A stretch of DNA of 64,000 bases from Bacteroidota bacterium. GTDB lineage: Bacteria; Bacteroidota; Ignavibacteria; UBA10030; UBA8401. The notes under the pieces were generated by a model. That model was not told the origin of the DNA, ran no database searches, and saw only the letters and a program-made list of their open reading frames with translations. The stretch spans positions 62,001-126,000 of the forward strand of contig JAJYOK010000001.1 of assembly GCA_021796215.1 (NCBI GenBank), given 5' to 3'. Position 1 is the stretch's first letter. Each line of letters starts with the position of its first letter. Position numbers and translations under genes: made by a program. Below, one piece after another: positions 38,030-46,615 of this stretch.

Positions 38030-39109
38030 ATGGAAGTCGCTCTGATCTACAACTTGAAGAAGGACGGCTCGGACACACAAAGCAACGAGAGTCCTTCGAG
38101 TCAGAACATCATAGATGTCAGCACGCAAGTAACGAGAGTCAACAAGAGCGTTGATACGTATGCGGAGTGGGACACTGTCGAGACAATCACCGCTGTTCGT
38201 GATGCACTCGCAAGCCGCAACATGGTGACGATGATTGAAGCTGATGACGAAGTTTTTGAAAAGCTTCGTAACAATCATCCTGACATAGTCTTCAACATAG
38301 CGGAAGGACGATTCGGCCCGTCGCGCGAATCGCAAATTCCGGCAATGTTGGAAATGCTGAACCTTCCTTATACCGGTTCTGATCCGCTGACACTTGGCAT
38401 TTGTCTGGATAAATCCCGCACAAAAGAAATTCTTTCCTATTATCACATCCCTACACCGAAGTTCGTTGTTGTTCATTCGCTTTCTGAAATACGGAATGAG
38501 AATGTTTTCCTGCCTGCGATAGTCAAGCCATTGTTCGAAGGGTCCAGTAAAGGAATTTTCAATTCTTCTTTTGTACAAACTTCGAACGATCTTTATGATC
38601 GAGTTGAAAGGATATTGAGTGAGTATGGACAGCCGGCATTGGTAGAAGAATTTCTTCCTGGACGGGAATTTACCGTTGCACTGCTTGGCAACGGCAGTTC
38701 ATTGCAGGTATTGCCCATCGTTGAAATCAATTTTGATTCACTTCCCAAAGATGTCAATCCGATTTATTCGTTCGAAGCAAAATGGATTTGGGACGAAGCG
38801 AATAATCCTTTGGATATTTTCACGTGTCCGGCCCGCGTAAGTCCGCAGCTGCAATCAGCAATTGAAAAAGTTTGCCGTGATGCATTTACGGTTCTTCGCT
38901 GCCGTGATTGGTGCAGAATTGACGTACGTCTTGATGCGAATGGAATCCCGAATATAATTGAGTTAAATCCTTTGCCCGGCATTTTGCCGAATCCTGAAGA
39001 GAACTCATGTTTTCCGAAGGCAGCGCGGGCAGCGGGACTGTCGTACAGCAAAATGATTAATAAGGTGTTAGATGCTTCGCTGCTGCGGTATGGTCTTATT
39101 CCCTTGTAA
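38030..39109 (+). CDS. ATP-grasp ligase, D-Ala-D-Ala-ligase-like (first of a tandem pair)
   Basis: This encodes 359 residues. The ATP-grasp pattern is good: LPYTGSDPLTLGICLDKSRT, IVKPLFEGSSKGI (the 'KP---GSS-G' phosphate loop), LVEEFLPGREFTVALLG and the metal-binding IELNPLPGILP near the C-terminus. It lacks the GG-S-E---S N-terminal motif of genuine Ddl enzymes, and starts MEVALIYNL, so the ligated acids are probably not both D-alanine. It is the first gene of a four-gene unit: after 57 bases comes a paralogue, then a GNAT and a KamA enzyme. The likely chemistry is ATP-dependent amide bond formation between a carboxyl and an amino substrate. Confidence 0.8.
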   Translation: MEVALIYNLKKDGSDTQSNESPSSQNIIDVSTQVTRVNKSVDTYAEWDTVETITAVRDALASRNMVTMIEADDEVFEKLRNNHPDIVFNIAEGRFGPSRESQIPAMLEMLNLPYTGSDPLTLGICLDKSRTKEILSYYHIPTPKFVVVHSLSEIRNENVFLPAIVKPLFEGSSKGIFNSSFVQTSNDLYDRVERILSEYGQPALVEEFLPGREFTVALLGNGSSLQVLPIVEINFDSLPKDVNPIYSFEAKWIWDEANNPLDIFTCPARVSPQLQSAIEKVCRDAFTVLRCRDWCRIDVRLDANGIPNIIELNPLPGILPNPEENSCFPKAARAAGLSYSKMINKVLDASLLRYGLIPL

Positions 39110-39166
39110 CTCATTGAAATGAAAAGAGATAAAGCAATTTCATTTTAAATAATGTGAGAGGGCGAC

Positions 39167-40252
39167 ATGAAGAAAAGGATAAAAATCTCGATAATTTTCA
39201 ATGAACCGACCATTCAGACTGCGGACGGAAGGAAATTTATTTCTGAAAGCGGAAAATTAGAAGAGGGAATGATTAGTACTGCATTACTGTCCAAAGGTGT
39301 CATTGATATGTCTGAGGTTGGTGTTGTCGAGGAGAAGGAAAGTATCAAAGCCGCTCTTCAAGCATTAGGTTATGAGACCGACGTTTTTAACATGTCAAAC
39401 AGTATTGAGCAATTGCTAGATTTTCTCAAGGACTCAAAGCCGGATTTGATTTTTAATTTGGTGGAAGGTTTGGGAGATGAAGCTATTCATGAAATGCACA
39501 TTGCCGGTATATACGAGCTTTTGGGAATTCCTTATACAGGTTCAGGTCCTTTGACGTTAGGAACATGTTTGAATAAAGCACGGACAAAAAAGATCCTTGC
39601 ATATCATCGTTTACCTTCTCCAAAGTTTTTTTTCTGTACCCAATTAAGCCAGATTAATGCCGACGATTTGGAACTGCAGTTTCCGATGATCGTTAAGCCT
39701 GCGCGCGAAGATGCCAGCGTAGGAATTGACAACAATTCAATTATTGATACAATGGCAGCGCTGAAGCGGCGTGTCAAATATATTTTTGATGAATTTGATC
39801 AGCCTGCCATCATTGAGGAATATATTGACGGCAGAGAAATGAATGTTGCTATCATTGGTAACGGAAAGCCAATCGTACTTCCGATTTCAGAAATTGACTT
39901 TTCAGGACTGCCATCTGACTATCCGAAAATTGTTACGTACGATGCAAAATGGGTGCAAGGAACGGCAGAGTATGAAGGAACAAAAGGCGTTTGTCCGGCC
40001 GACGTACCGCCAAATGTTGAATCAGCAATAAAAAATATTGCGTTGCAAGCGTACAATATTATGGGATGCCGCGATTACGCGCGCATTGATTTGCGTCTCT
40101 CGAAGAACAATAAGCCGTACATTCTTGAAGTTAACCCGAACCCCGATATTTCCGACGACGCAGGGTTTATTCGTTCAGCGCGCACGTACGGTCTCGACTT
40201 CGACGAGATCGTCGGCAAGATTGTAGATTTCGCATTGAAGCGGAATCCTTAG
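39167..40252 (+). CDS. ATP-grasp ligase, D-Ala-D-Ala-ligase-like (second of a tandem pair)
   Basis: This encodes 361 residues and is clearly related to the preceding gene: LLGIPYTGSGPLTLGTCLNK, IVKPAREDASVGID, IIEEYIDGREMNVAIIG, and LEVNPNPDISDDAGFIR. It diverges at key points: the phosphate loop is EDASVGI instead of GSSKGI, and the metal loop has NPNPD instead of NPLPG, which argues for a different substrate. A GAGAGGG ribosome binding site precedes the ATG. The gene is 11 bases before the GNAT gene. A duplication followed by specialisation is the simplest reading. Confidence 0.8.
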   Translation: MKKRIKISIIFNEPTIQTADGRKFISESGKLEEGMISTALLSKGVIDMSEVGVVEEKESIKAALQALGYETDVFNMSNSIEQLLDFLKDSKPDLIFNLVEGLGDEAIHEMHIAGIYELLGIPYTGSGPLTLGTCLNKARTKKILAYHRLPSPKFFFCTQLSQINADDLELQFPMIVKPAREDASVGIDNNSIIDTMAALKRRVKYIFDEFDQPAIIEEYIDGREMNVAIIGNGKPIVLPISEIDFSGLPSDYPKIVTYDAKWVQGTAEYEGTKGVCPADVPPNVESAIKNIALQAYNIMGCRDYARIDLRLSKNNKPYILEVNPNPDISDDAGFIRSARTYGLDFDEIVGKIVDFALKRNP

Positions 40253-40263
40253 CCTTCTTTTTT

Positions 40264-40746
40264 ATGACGATACGATGTCTTCGCCGCGAAGACCAAGAGG
40301 CAATCAAAAATATTTTAATTGCAACAGAAATGTTCAGCACGGAAGAAATTGAAATTGCCGGTGAGCTGATACAATTTTATCTTGATGATCCGAAACAAGA
40401 AGATTACGAGTTGTTTACTAGCGTTGATGATGATGGAAAAGTTCTCGGTTACGTGTGTATCGGTCCTACGCCGGCAACCCTCGGCACTTTTGATTTGTAC
40501 TGGATCGCCGTGCAGCCGATGATCCAAAGCAAAGGAATTGGTACAGCATTGCTTTCATATGTTGAACAACATTTGAAGGGAAAAGGCGGCCGCCTTTTGA
40601 TCGCTGAAACATCGTCAATGCAAAAATATGAAAACACGCGTGCATTTTATAGCCGAAAGGGATTTGTTCAGCTTGCACGCATTCATGAGTATTATAAGCC
40701 GGAAGACGATCTCGTCATCTACGGCAAATATCTGACAACAACATAG
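40264..40746 (+). CDS. GNAT-family N-acetyltransferase
   Basis: This encodes 160 residues. The acetyl-CoA-binding motif A is seen as YWIAVQPMIQSKGIGTALL (the 'V-P--QGKGIG--L' loop), followed by LLIAETSSM and the NTRAFYSRKGF motif B, typical of GNATs. The acceptor is not readable. It is shorter than AblB, the beta-lysine N6-acetyltransferase that partners lysine 2,3-aminomutase in archaea and some bacteria, but the pairing with a KamA gene 11 bases downstream makes acetylation of a beta-amino acid or a derived peptide plausible. Confidence 0.82.
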   Translation: MTIRCLRREDQEAIKNILIATEMFSTEEIEIAGELIQFYLDDPKQEDYELFTSVDDDGKVLGYVCIGPTPATLGTFDLYWIAVQPMIQSKGIGTALLSYVEQHLKGKGGRLLIAETSSMQKYENTRAFYSRKGFVQLARIHEYYKPEDDLVIYGKYLTTT

Positions 40747-40757
40747 GTGCATTTTAT

Positions 40758-41915
40758 ATGGAACTCTGGCAAGAGATGTTGCGAGCAAGCGTTGACAGCG
40801 GGAAAGATCTTGTTGAACGATTCGGTTTTGACAAGAACTTGGCAGACCAATTGAACTCGCTTTTTCACATCCGCATTAATCCGTATTATCTCAGCCTCAT
40901 CCGATATCCCGGCGACCCGATCTGGTTGCAATGCATTCCCGACGCCAAGGAACTTGAAGACGACGGCTTTCCGCTCGATCCGCTTAATGAGGAAGGCGAC
41001 AGCCCTGTTCCGAGCATCACACACCGCTATCCAGATCGTGTTTTGTTTTTGACGACAAGCCAATGTTCCATGTATTGCCGGTTTTGCACGCGGAAACGGA
41101 AAGTGGGCGATTCCGGAAAGATCAGCATGAAATATATTCAGTCCGGCTTGGATTATATTGCGGCGCATCCTGAAATACGCGATGTTATTCTTTCCGGCGG
41201 CGATCCGTTAATGTTGACTGATGTAATGCTGGAAAAAATCATTTCAGGACTGCGGGCGATTCCTCATGTTGAAATTATTCGCCTCGGAACAAAAATGCCG
41301 TGCGTTTTACCGCAGCGGATCACTCCGAAACTGTGCAGGATGCTGAAAAAATATCATCCGATTTATGTCAATACGCACTTCAATCATCCGTGGGAATGTA
41401 CGCGGGAAGCAAAACAAGCGTGTGAAATGCTTGCCGATGCGGGCATTCCTGTCGGTAATCAAGCCGTGCTGATGAAAGGTGTGAACGACGATCCCGATGT
41501 GATGCTCGAGTTGATGCGCAAGCTTCTTACCATGCGTGTACGTCCGTATTATTTGTATCAAGCAGACATCACGAAAGGCGCAAATCATTTTAGAACTCCG
41601 GTAAGCGTCGGACTTAATATCATGGACAAATTACGCGGACATACTTCCGGATTAGCGATTCCGTATTATGTTATAGATGCTCCCGGCGGCGGCGGAAAAA
41701 TTCCTTTGCTGCCGCAATATGTGCTGGGCAGGAACGGGAACAATATTATTCTTCGTAATTTTAAATACGACATTTACCAATATCCCGATGTAGAAGAAGA
41801 GGAAGAGAAAAAGCCGGAAGCCCAGCTTGAAAAACGATTTATGCGAAAACGAACCCGTCCGGCACGCAAGAAAGTATTTGAGGAAAAACCGGTGCGCGCC
41901 GAGTCGCAGCCGTAA
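40758..41915 (+). CDS. Lysine 2,3-aminomutase family radical SAM/PLP enzyme
   Basis: This encodes 385 residues. The radical SAM cluster is CSMYCRFC (Cys103, 107, 110; the C-x3-C-x2-C motif). Further on, the PLP-binding lysine lies in DAPGGGGKIP at Lys314. Asp270 (YQADITKG) and Asp307 fall exactly 44 and 7 residues before that Lys, the same spacing as Asp293, Asp330 and Lys337 of Clostridium subterminale lysine 2,3-aminomutase, where the two Asp bind the substrate epsilon-amino group. This supports L-lysine to L-beta-lysine conversion, rather than the EpmB or glutamate form. The last 40 residues are a highly charged tail. An alternative is a related KamA of unknown specificity. Confidence 0.87.
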   Translation: MELWQEMLRASVDSGKDLVERFGFDKNLADQLNSLFHIRINPYYLSLIRYPGDPIWLQCIPDAKELEDDGFPLDPLNEEGDSPVPSITHRYPDRVLFLTTSQCSMYCRFCTRKRKVGDSGKISMKYIQSGLDYIAAHPEIRDVILSGGDPLMLTDVMLEKIISGLRAIPHVEIIRLGTKMPCVLPQRITPKLCRMLKKYHPIYVNTHFNHPWECTREAKQACEMLADAGIPVGNQAVLMKGVNDDPDVMLELMRKLLTMRVRPYYLYQADITKGANHFRTPVSVGLNIMDKLRGHTSGLAIPYYVIDAPGGGGKIPLLPQYVLGRNGNNIILRNFKYDIYQYPDVEEEEEKKPEAQLEKRFMRKRTRPARKKVFEEKPVRAESQP

Positions 41916-41934
41916 AAAATTCTTCTCACAACTC

Positions 41935-41957
41935 AAAGCCCCGCATGCCGGGGCTTT
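41935..41957 (+). terminator. Hairpin ending the KamA operon
   Basis: AAAGCCCCG (41935-41943) pairs perfectly with CGGGGCTTT (41949-41957) across 5 bases. A true T-run is lacking (TGGTGTTTC follows), so it may be a weak terminator. It separates the KamA gene from the membrane protein gene at 41982. Confidence 0.65.
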
Positions 41958-41981
41958 GGTGTTTCTCGCTCTTTCTGCAAA

Positions 41982-42560
41982 ATGATTTCCCCCAAAGCAA
42001 ATCTCGTTTTGTCCCTGTGCGGTTTTGCCGTTCTTCTTTATATTTGGATTCTCTTGCCGTTCAACTTTTACGAGCCGACGCGGCAGTTCCACCTTCCTAT
42101 CATTTTGTGGCTGATACATATTTTCACGCTGTATATTCACGAAGCCGGTCATTTCTTTTTTAGTTTCTTCGGAAGGACGATTTATTTTCTTGGCGGCTCG
42201 ATCATGCAAGTGCTTGTGCCTTTTGTGTGGTTCATCGTTGCGCTGCGCCAGCGATCCCAATTATCTTCCGTTGCGCTTTTTTTTACCGGTGAAAGTTTGG
42301 TTGATGTCAGTATTTATGCGCGCGATGCTGAGATGAGAGTGCTTCCGCTTATTGGCGGACACAACACGCGGAATGATTGGGCAACCGTTCTTAGAGAAGC
42401 GGATAAGCTTGAATGGGGAGAACCATTAGGGAATTTGTTTTTCTTCTTTGGGCTGGCGATTTCTTTGTTTGCGATTGGATGGGGCGTATGGGCTTCGGTG
42501 AAAGTGTATCAACAGCAACGAGCGGAATTACTGCGATCTAATCAGCTTTCTCCCTTCTAA
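41982..42560 (+). CDS. Multi-pass membrane protein with HEAGH motif (M50-like)
   Basis: This encodes 192 residues with about four to five membrane helices (about 8-25, 37-56, 73-87, 143-163). The second helix contains IHIFTLYIHEAGHFFFSFFG; HEAGH fits the HExxH zinc-protease motif in the membrane, as in M50 intramembrane proteases. A second metal-ligand motif is not obvious (DAEMRVLPLIGGHNTRNDW is the most conserved-looking later part), so catalytic activity is unsure. It lies between the KamA operon and dnaG. Confidence 0.65.
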   Translation: MISPKANLVLSLCGFAVLLYIWILLPFNFYEPTRQFHLPIILWLIHIFTLYIHEAGHFFFSFFGRTIYFLGGSIMQVLVPFVWFIVALRQRSQLSSVALFFTGESLVDVSIYARDAEMRVLPLIGGHNTRNDWATVLREADKLEWGEPLGNLFFFFGLAISLFAIGWGVWASVKVYQQQRAELLRSNQLSPF

Positions 42561-42601
42561 CGCTTCTTGTTTTTGCGTGCTGTTTTGTCTAAATTTTCTC
42601 C

Positions 42602-44476
42602 ATGAGAATTCCGGAAGAAACAATCAACGAAGTTCGTCGTGCCACAGATATCATCGATTATATCGGGATGTTTGTTAAGCTCAGGAAACGCGGCAAGAAC
42701 TACATCGGGTTATGTCCTTTTCATTCAGAAAAAACGCCGTCGTTTAATGTCAGTGCTGACAAAGAAATGTATTATTGTTTTGGCTGTCGCCGCGGCGGTG
42801 ATGTCATCAAGTTTGTCATGGAATGGGAAAAAGCATCGTACGTTGAAGCGATAGAGATTCTTGCTGAGCGTGCGGGTATTGTCATCCAGCGCTCTGATGA
42901 TGGATTCCAATCGGCATCCGAGACTGAAACACTTTTCTCCGTCTGTTCGCTCGCTGCCCGCTTTTTCTACCGCAGTTTGAATTCCGAAGAAGGGAAGTTT
43001 GCACTTGATTATTTTCGCTCCCGCGGTTTTTCCGAAAAAACAATGACAACATTCGGGCTTGGTTATTCGCCGCGAGGATGGGAAGCTCTTCTTCAACACG
43101 CTGGGCAGGAGGGTATAAAACCCGAAACGCTGGAAAAAGTCGGTTTGATTCGCCGCCGTGAGGACGGAACACCGTACGATACATTTCGCGGCCGTGCGAT
43201 GTTTCCGATTTTTTCTTCATCCGGCAGAGTGATAGCATTCGGTGCAAGAAAGTTGTATGAAGATGATCCGCTGGGCAAATATATCAATTCTCCTGAGACG
43301 GTAATTTATCAAAAGAGCAAAGTGCTCTATGGCTTATCTCAAGCGAAAGAAGCAATCCGCGAACGAGATTCAGTTGTGCTTGTTGAAGGATACGCCGATC
43401 TCATTTCTGTGTATCAATCAGGAACACGGAACATCGTCGCATCCAGCGGCACCGCATTGACTTCCGAACAGATACAATTGATTGCGCGGTACACAAAAAA
43501 TATCGCACTTGTGTATGACGCTGATGCTGCAGGCACTGCCGCAATGATGCGCGGGGTGGATCTCATTTTAGAAGGCGGGCTTGATGTGCGGATCATTCAG
43601 CTTCCTGAGGGCGATGATCCCGATTCGTTTGTGAGAAAAAGCGGAGGTGAAGCGTTTGAAGAATTGTTGAAAAAGGCGGTAACATTTGTTGATTTCAAAG
43701 CAGCGGCTTTTCAGCATGAAGGAAAATTTGAAACACCGGAAGGCCGTGCTGAAGCTGTGCGCGCGCTGGTTCAGACAATTGCGATCATTAAAGATCCGTT
43801 GAAACGTTCTTTTTTCATCAAAGACGTTGCTGAGAAATATCGCCTGTATGAATCGACGCTGTATGCTGAGCTGGAAAAATATATGAAAAATATTCCCGAA
43901 CGCTTTCGTTCTTCATTTGTTCCTTCTTCCGTTCAACAAATAAAAGAAAGTGTTACAGCGAAGGAAGTGCCGGAAAATGAAACTCCTTTTGATGAAAAAG
44001 AACTTCTTACCGTTGCGCTGGAAGATCCAGAGAACATGATTCCCTTTATTTTTACTTACCTTCAGCCTTCGGAACTTTCTCATGCAGATGCGAGCGAGGT
44101 TGCCCGTTTACTTGTGGAAGAATTTGACACGAATGGAAAAATAGATGTCAATCATCTTCTTTCGAAAGCGTCGTCGGATGCAGTCCGGCAATTGATTGCC
44201 GATGTTACATTCAGTCGTTATCAACTTGGATCACGATGGGACGAGGTTGGGGCGCGGGTCAGCGACGAACGGATTTGGGAACAAGCAGGTGATGTGATCA
44301 AACGGCTGAAAAGGAAAATGTTGGAGAAAGAAAGAGAAGAGAATCAGCAACAATTGAAAGATGCGTCTCTAAACAGGGAAGACACCCTGCCATTTTTGCA
44401 GCACCACAAAGAGATTACGCAAAAATTAAATGAACTTGAGAAACTTCGATTTCTCCGCACTCCGAAGGAACAATAA
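42602..44476 (+). CDS. dnaG: DNA primase
   Basis: This encodes 624 residues. The zinc-binding domain is at the N-terminus (LCPFHSEKTPSFNV, MYYCFGC). The catalytic core with Toprim domain follows (VVLVEGYADLISVYQSG, ALVYDADAAGTAAMMRG), then a C-terminal DnaB-binding region with low conservation. It makes RNA primers in replication. It ends at a hairpin shared with the convergent icd gene. Confidence 0.96.
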   Translation: MRIPEETINEVRRATDIIDYIGMFVKLRKRGKNYIGLCPFHSEKTPSFNVSADKEMYYCFGCRRGGDVIKFVMEWEKASYVEAIEILAERAGIVIQRSDDGFQSASETETLFSVCSLAARFFYRSLNSEEGKFALDYFRSRGFSEKTMTTFGLGYSPRGWEALLQHAGQEGIKPETLEKVGLIRRREDGTPYDTFRGRAMFPIFSSSGRVIAFGARKLYEDDPLGKYINSPETVIYQKSKVLYGLSQAKEAIRERDSVVLVEGYADLISVYQSGTRNIVASSGTALTSEQIQLIARYTKNIALVYDADAAGTAAMMRGVDLILEGGLDVRIIQLPEGDDPDSFVRKSGGEAFEELLKKAVTFVDFKAAAFQHEGKFETPEGRAEAVRALVQTIAIIKDPLKRSFFIKDVAEKYRLYESTLYAELEKYMKNIPERFRSSFVPSSVQQIKESVTAKEVPENETPFDEKELLTVALEDPENMIPFIFTYLQPSELSHADASEVARLLVEEFDTNGKIDVNHLLSKASSDAVRQLIADVTFSRYQLGSRWDEVGARVSDERIWEQAGDVIKRLKRKMLEKEREENQQQLKDASLNREDTLPFLQHHKEITQKLNELEKLRFLRTPKEQ

Positions 44477-44508
44477 AAAAGCCCGGATGACGTCGGGCTT
44501 TTTTATTT
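44475..44508. terminator. Bidirectional rho-independent terminator between dnaG and icd
   Basis: AAAAAAGCCCG (44475-44485) pairs with CGGGCTTTTTT (44494-44504) across an 8-base loop, with T-runs on both strands. It serves the convergent dnaG and icd genes. Confidence 0.88.
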
Positions 44509-44525
44509 GCTGTGCTACGTTTTTG

Positions 44526-45821
44526 TTACATATTTTTAATTATCGCATCACCGAATTCAGAGCACTTTACTTCTTTTGCTCCTTCCATCTGTCGCGCAAA
44601 ATCGTACGTAACAGTTTTAGTGCCGATTGCGCCGTTCAATCCTTTCAAAATTAAATCGGCGGCTTCAGTCCAGCCCATGTAACGGAACATCATTTCGCCG
44701 CTGAGAACAACGGAGCCGGGATTGACTTTGTCGAGATTGGTGTACTTCGGCGCAGTACCGTGTGTCGCTTCAAAGATTGCGTGTCCTGTGATGTAATTGA
44801 TATTTCCTCCGGGCGCAATGCCGATGCCTCCGACTTGAGCGGCAAGTGCATCGGAAAGATAATCGCCGTTCAGGTTTAATGTTGCAATCACATCGAATTC
44901 TTCGGGACGCGTGAGAACCTGTTGCAGTGTAATGTCCGCGATCGCATCTTTAATAATGATTCCAGCGCCGGGTTTTCCTTCAGGAATTTTGCACCATGGG
45001 CCGCCATCCATTTCTACTGCGCCGAAATATTCTTTTGCCGTTTGGTAGCCCCAATCACGGAATGCGCCTTCGGTAAATTTCATAATGTTTCCCTTGTGCA
45101 CAATCGTCACACTCTTTCGCTTAAATTGTATAGCATAACTGATTGCGCTGTGAACCAAACGAACCGTACCGGAATAACTCACCGGCTTGATTCCGATGCC
45201 AACTTTGATGTCCGTTGGGAAATTTTTGTTGCCGACAAGCTTCCAGAATTCTTCCGCTTTTGCTTTTGAATTGAAACGAACCTTGCCGAAATCTTTAGGA
45301 AATTCTTTTGAAAGCAAATCAAGAAATTTTTGAGCCTCTGCCGTACCGCCGGGATATTCAATGCCGGCATAAATATCTTCCGTATTTTCGCGGAAAATCG
45401 TCATGTTCACTTTTTCCGGATGTTTCACAGGCGATGGAACCCCGGTAAAATATTGAACGGGACGAAGGCACACATAAAGATCGAGCGTCTGGCGGAGTGC
45501 AACATTCAACGAACGAATGCCGCCGCCGACGGGAGTGGTGAGTGGTCCTTTGATGCCGACAAGATATTCTTTGAACGCAGCGATCGTTTCGTCTGGGAGC
45601 CACGTTTTTGATCTGTCGAATGATTTTTGACCGGCATACACTTCCTTCCATTCGATTTTTCGTTTGCCGCCGTACGCTTTTGCCACAGCCGCATCCATAA
45701 CGCGGACTGATGCGCGCCAAATGTCGGGCCCTGTGCCGTCTCCTTCTATAAATGGGATGATCGGATTATTGGGTACGGTAAGTTTTCCGTTTTGGAGTGA
45801 AATTTTTTGTCCGTTTGCCAT
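44526..45821 (-). CDS. icd: Isocitrate dehydrogenase (NADP+)
   Basis: This encodes 431 residues. It oxidatively decarboxylates isocitrate to 2-oxoglutarate in the TCA cycle. The motifs [38 protein letters not shown] (phosphorylatable/isocitrate-binding Ser), [19 protein letters not shown] and [14 protein letters not shown] are characteristic of the bacterial homodimeric enzyme. It follows the HIT gene with a 23-base gap. Confidence 0.97.
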   Translation of the reverse strand: MANGQKISLQNGKLTVPNNPIIPFIEGDGTGPDIWRASVRVMDAAVAKAYGGKRKIEWKEVYAGQKSFDRSKTWLPDETIAAFKEYLVGIKGPLTTPVGGGIRSLNVALRQTLDLYVCLRPVQYFTGVPSPVKHPEKVNMTIFRENTEDIYAGIEYPGGTAEAQKFLDLLSKEFPKDFGKVRFNSKAKAEEFWKLVGNKNFPTDIKVGIGIKPVSYSGTVRLVHSAISYAIQFKRKSVTIVHKGNIMKFTEGAFRDWGYQTAKEYFGAVEMDGGPWCKIPEGKPGAGIIIKDAIADITLQQVLTRPEEFDVIATLNLNGDYLSDALAAQVGGIGIAPGGNINYITGHAIFEATHGTAPKYTNLDKVNPGSVVLSGEMMFRYMGWTEAADLILKGLNGAIGTKTVTYDFARQMEGAKEVKCSEFGDAIIKNM

Positions 45822-45844
45822 AAGTGATCCTAACTAATGAAAAA

Positions 45845-46258
45845 TTATTCTTGAATTGCCGCGCGAATTTTTTCTGCCGTCGTTCGTATCGTCGCATCAT
45901 CATACTTTTTCAGCTGAAGAACGAAACGTATGTTGTCGTTGGCATAACGCGGAGTGATGTGGATGTGAAAATGAAAAACTGATTGTCCTGCAATTGAACC
46001 GTTGTTCGAGAAAAAATTAAACCCTTCAAGTGCGTGCGACTTGACGATGGCGTGTGCAACGACATGAACTGCCTGCATAATTCCGCCGAGGTCTCCTTCC
46101 GGAACGTCGAGAAAATCTTTGTAATGCTTTTTTGGAATCACTAACGCATGTCCATAATGAATGGGGTTAACATCGAGAATTGCAATGGCGCGGTCATTTT
46201 CGAACAATATTTCGGCAGGAATTTCACGCGCAATAATTCTGCAAAAAATGCAGGACAT
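45845..46258 (-). CDS. HIT-family (histidine triad) nucleotide-binding protein
   Basis: This encodes 137 residues, starting MSCIFCRIIAREIPAEIL, the standard HIT opening, with the zinc-like Cys pair CIFC. The histidine triad is HFHIHITPRY near residue 100. HIT proteins hydrolyse nucleotide-monophosphate derivatives such as AMP-lysine or adenosine phosphoramidates. It is upstream of icd in the same direction. Confidence 0.92.
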   Translation of the reverse strand: MSCIFCRIIAREIPAEILFENDRAIAILDVNPIHYGHALVIPKKHYKDFLDVPEGDLGGIMQAVHVVAHAIVKSHALEGFNFFSNNGSIAGQSVFHFHIHITPRYANDNIRFVLQLKKYDDATIRTTAEKIRAAIQE

Positions 46259-46314
46259 GGATTTCAGTATTAATTTATTGTGTTGGAAGTATTACAGGTT
46301 TTCGCCGAAAAACT

Positions 46315-46330
46315 GGCGGATACGTCCGCC
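46315..46330. repeat. Family B palindromic repeat, intergenic
   Basis: GGCGGA (46315-46320), TACG, TCCGCC (46325-46330): perfect 6-base arms. It is the only family B copy outside a gene. Confidence 0.65.
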
Positions 46331-46523
46331 GGAAGCAGGTGCTTTTCGCGCGGGATGGGCGGGTGAAATTCTCACGTTCCTTCAAGAATAGCCATCAAAA
46401 GTCGTGGTGTCATTTGTGGGCGATCCCATCAATCAAAAAAATATCACTTCCATTCAATTACAATCAAAATAAAAATGTGATTTAAAATAGAAAAAAAGCG
46501 GGCTAAAGTCAACGAAACCCTGT

Positions 46524-46552
46524 TTGACTCTCACAGCATATTTTTCTATATT
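46524..46552 (+). promoter_or_regulatory. Sigma-70-type promoter for the TPR lipoprotein gene
   Basis: TTGACT (46524-46529), a 17-base spacer and TATATT (46547-46552) lie 63 bases before the ATG at 46616. Confidence 0.6.
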
Positions 46553-46615
46553 TTTTGCGAGATTTTTTGTGCCTTAGTATCTTTCACTTTAAGAATAGTA
46601 TAAAGGATTAGCATT

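Larger units (their letters stand above)
46259..46615. other. Intergenic region between divergent HIT and TPR genes
   Basis: This 357-base gap holds a family B repeat (46315-46330), an AT-rich stretch from about 46430 to 46500 and the TPR-lipoprotein promoter (46524-46552). A GC-rich segment (46331-46380) after the repeat holds no convincing gene. No RNA gene was recognised. Confidence 0.6.

Noticed and set aside
46161..46391. Plus-strand ORF across the HIT start and the following spacer
   Set aside because: Its first half is antisense to the HIT gene and its second half lies on the family B repeat; no protein family is recognisable.
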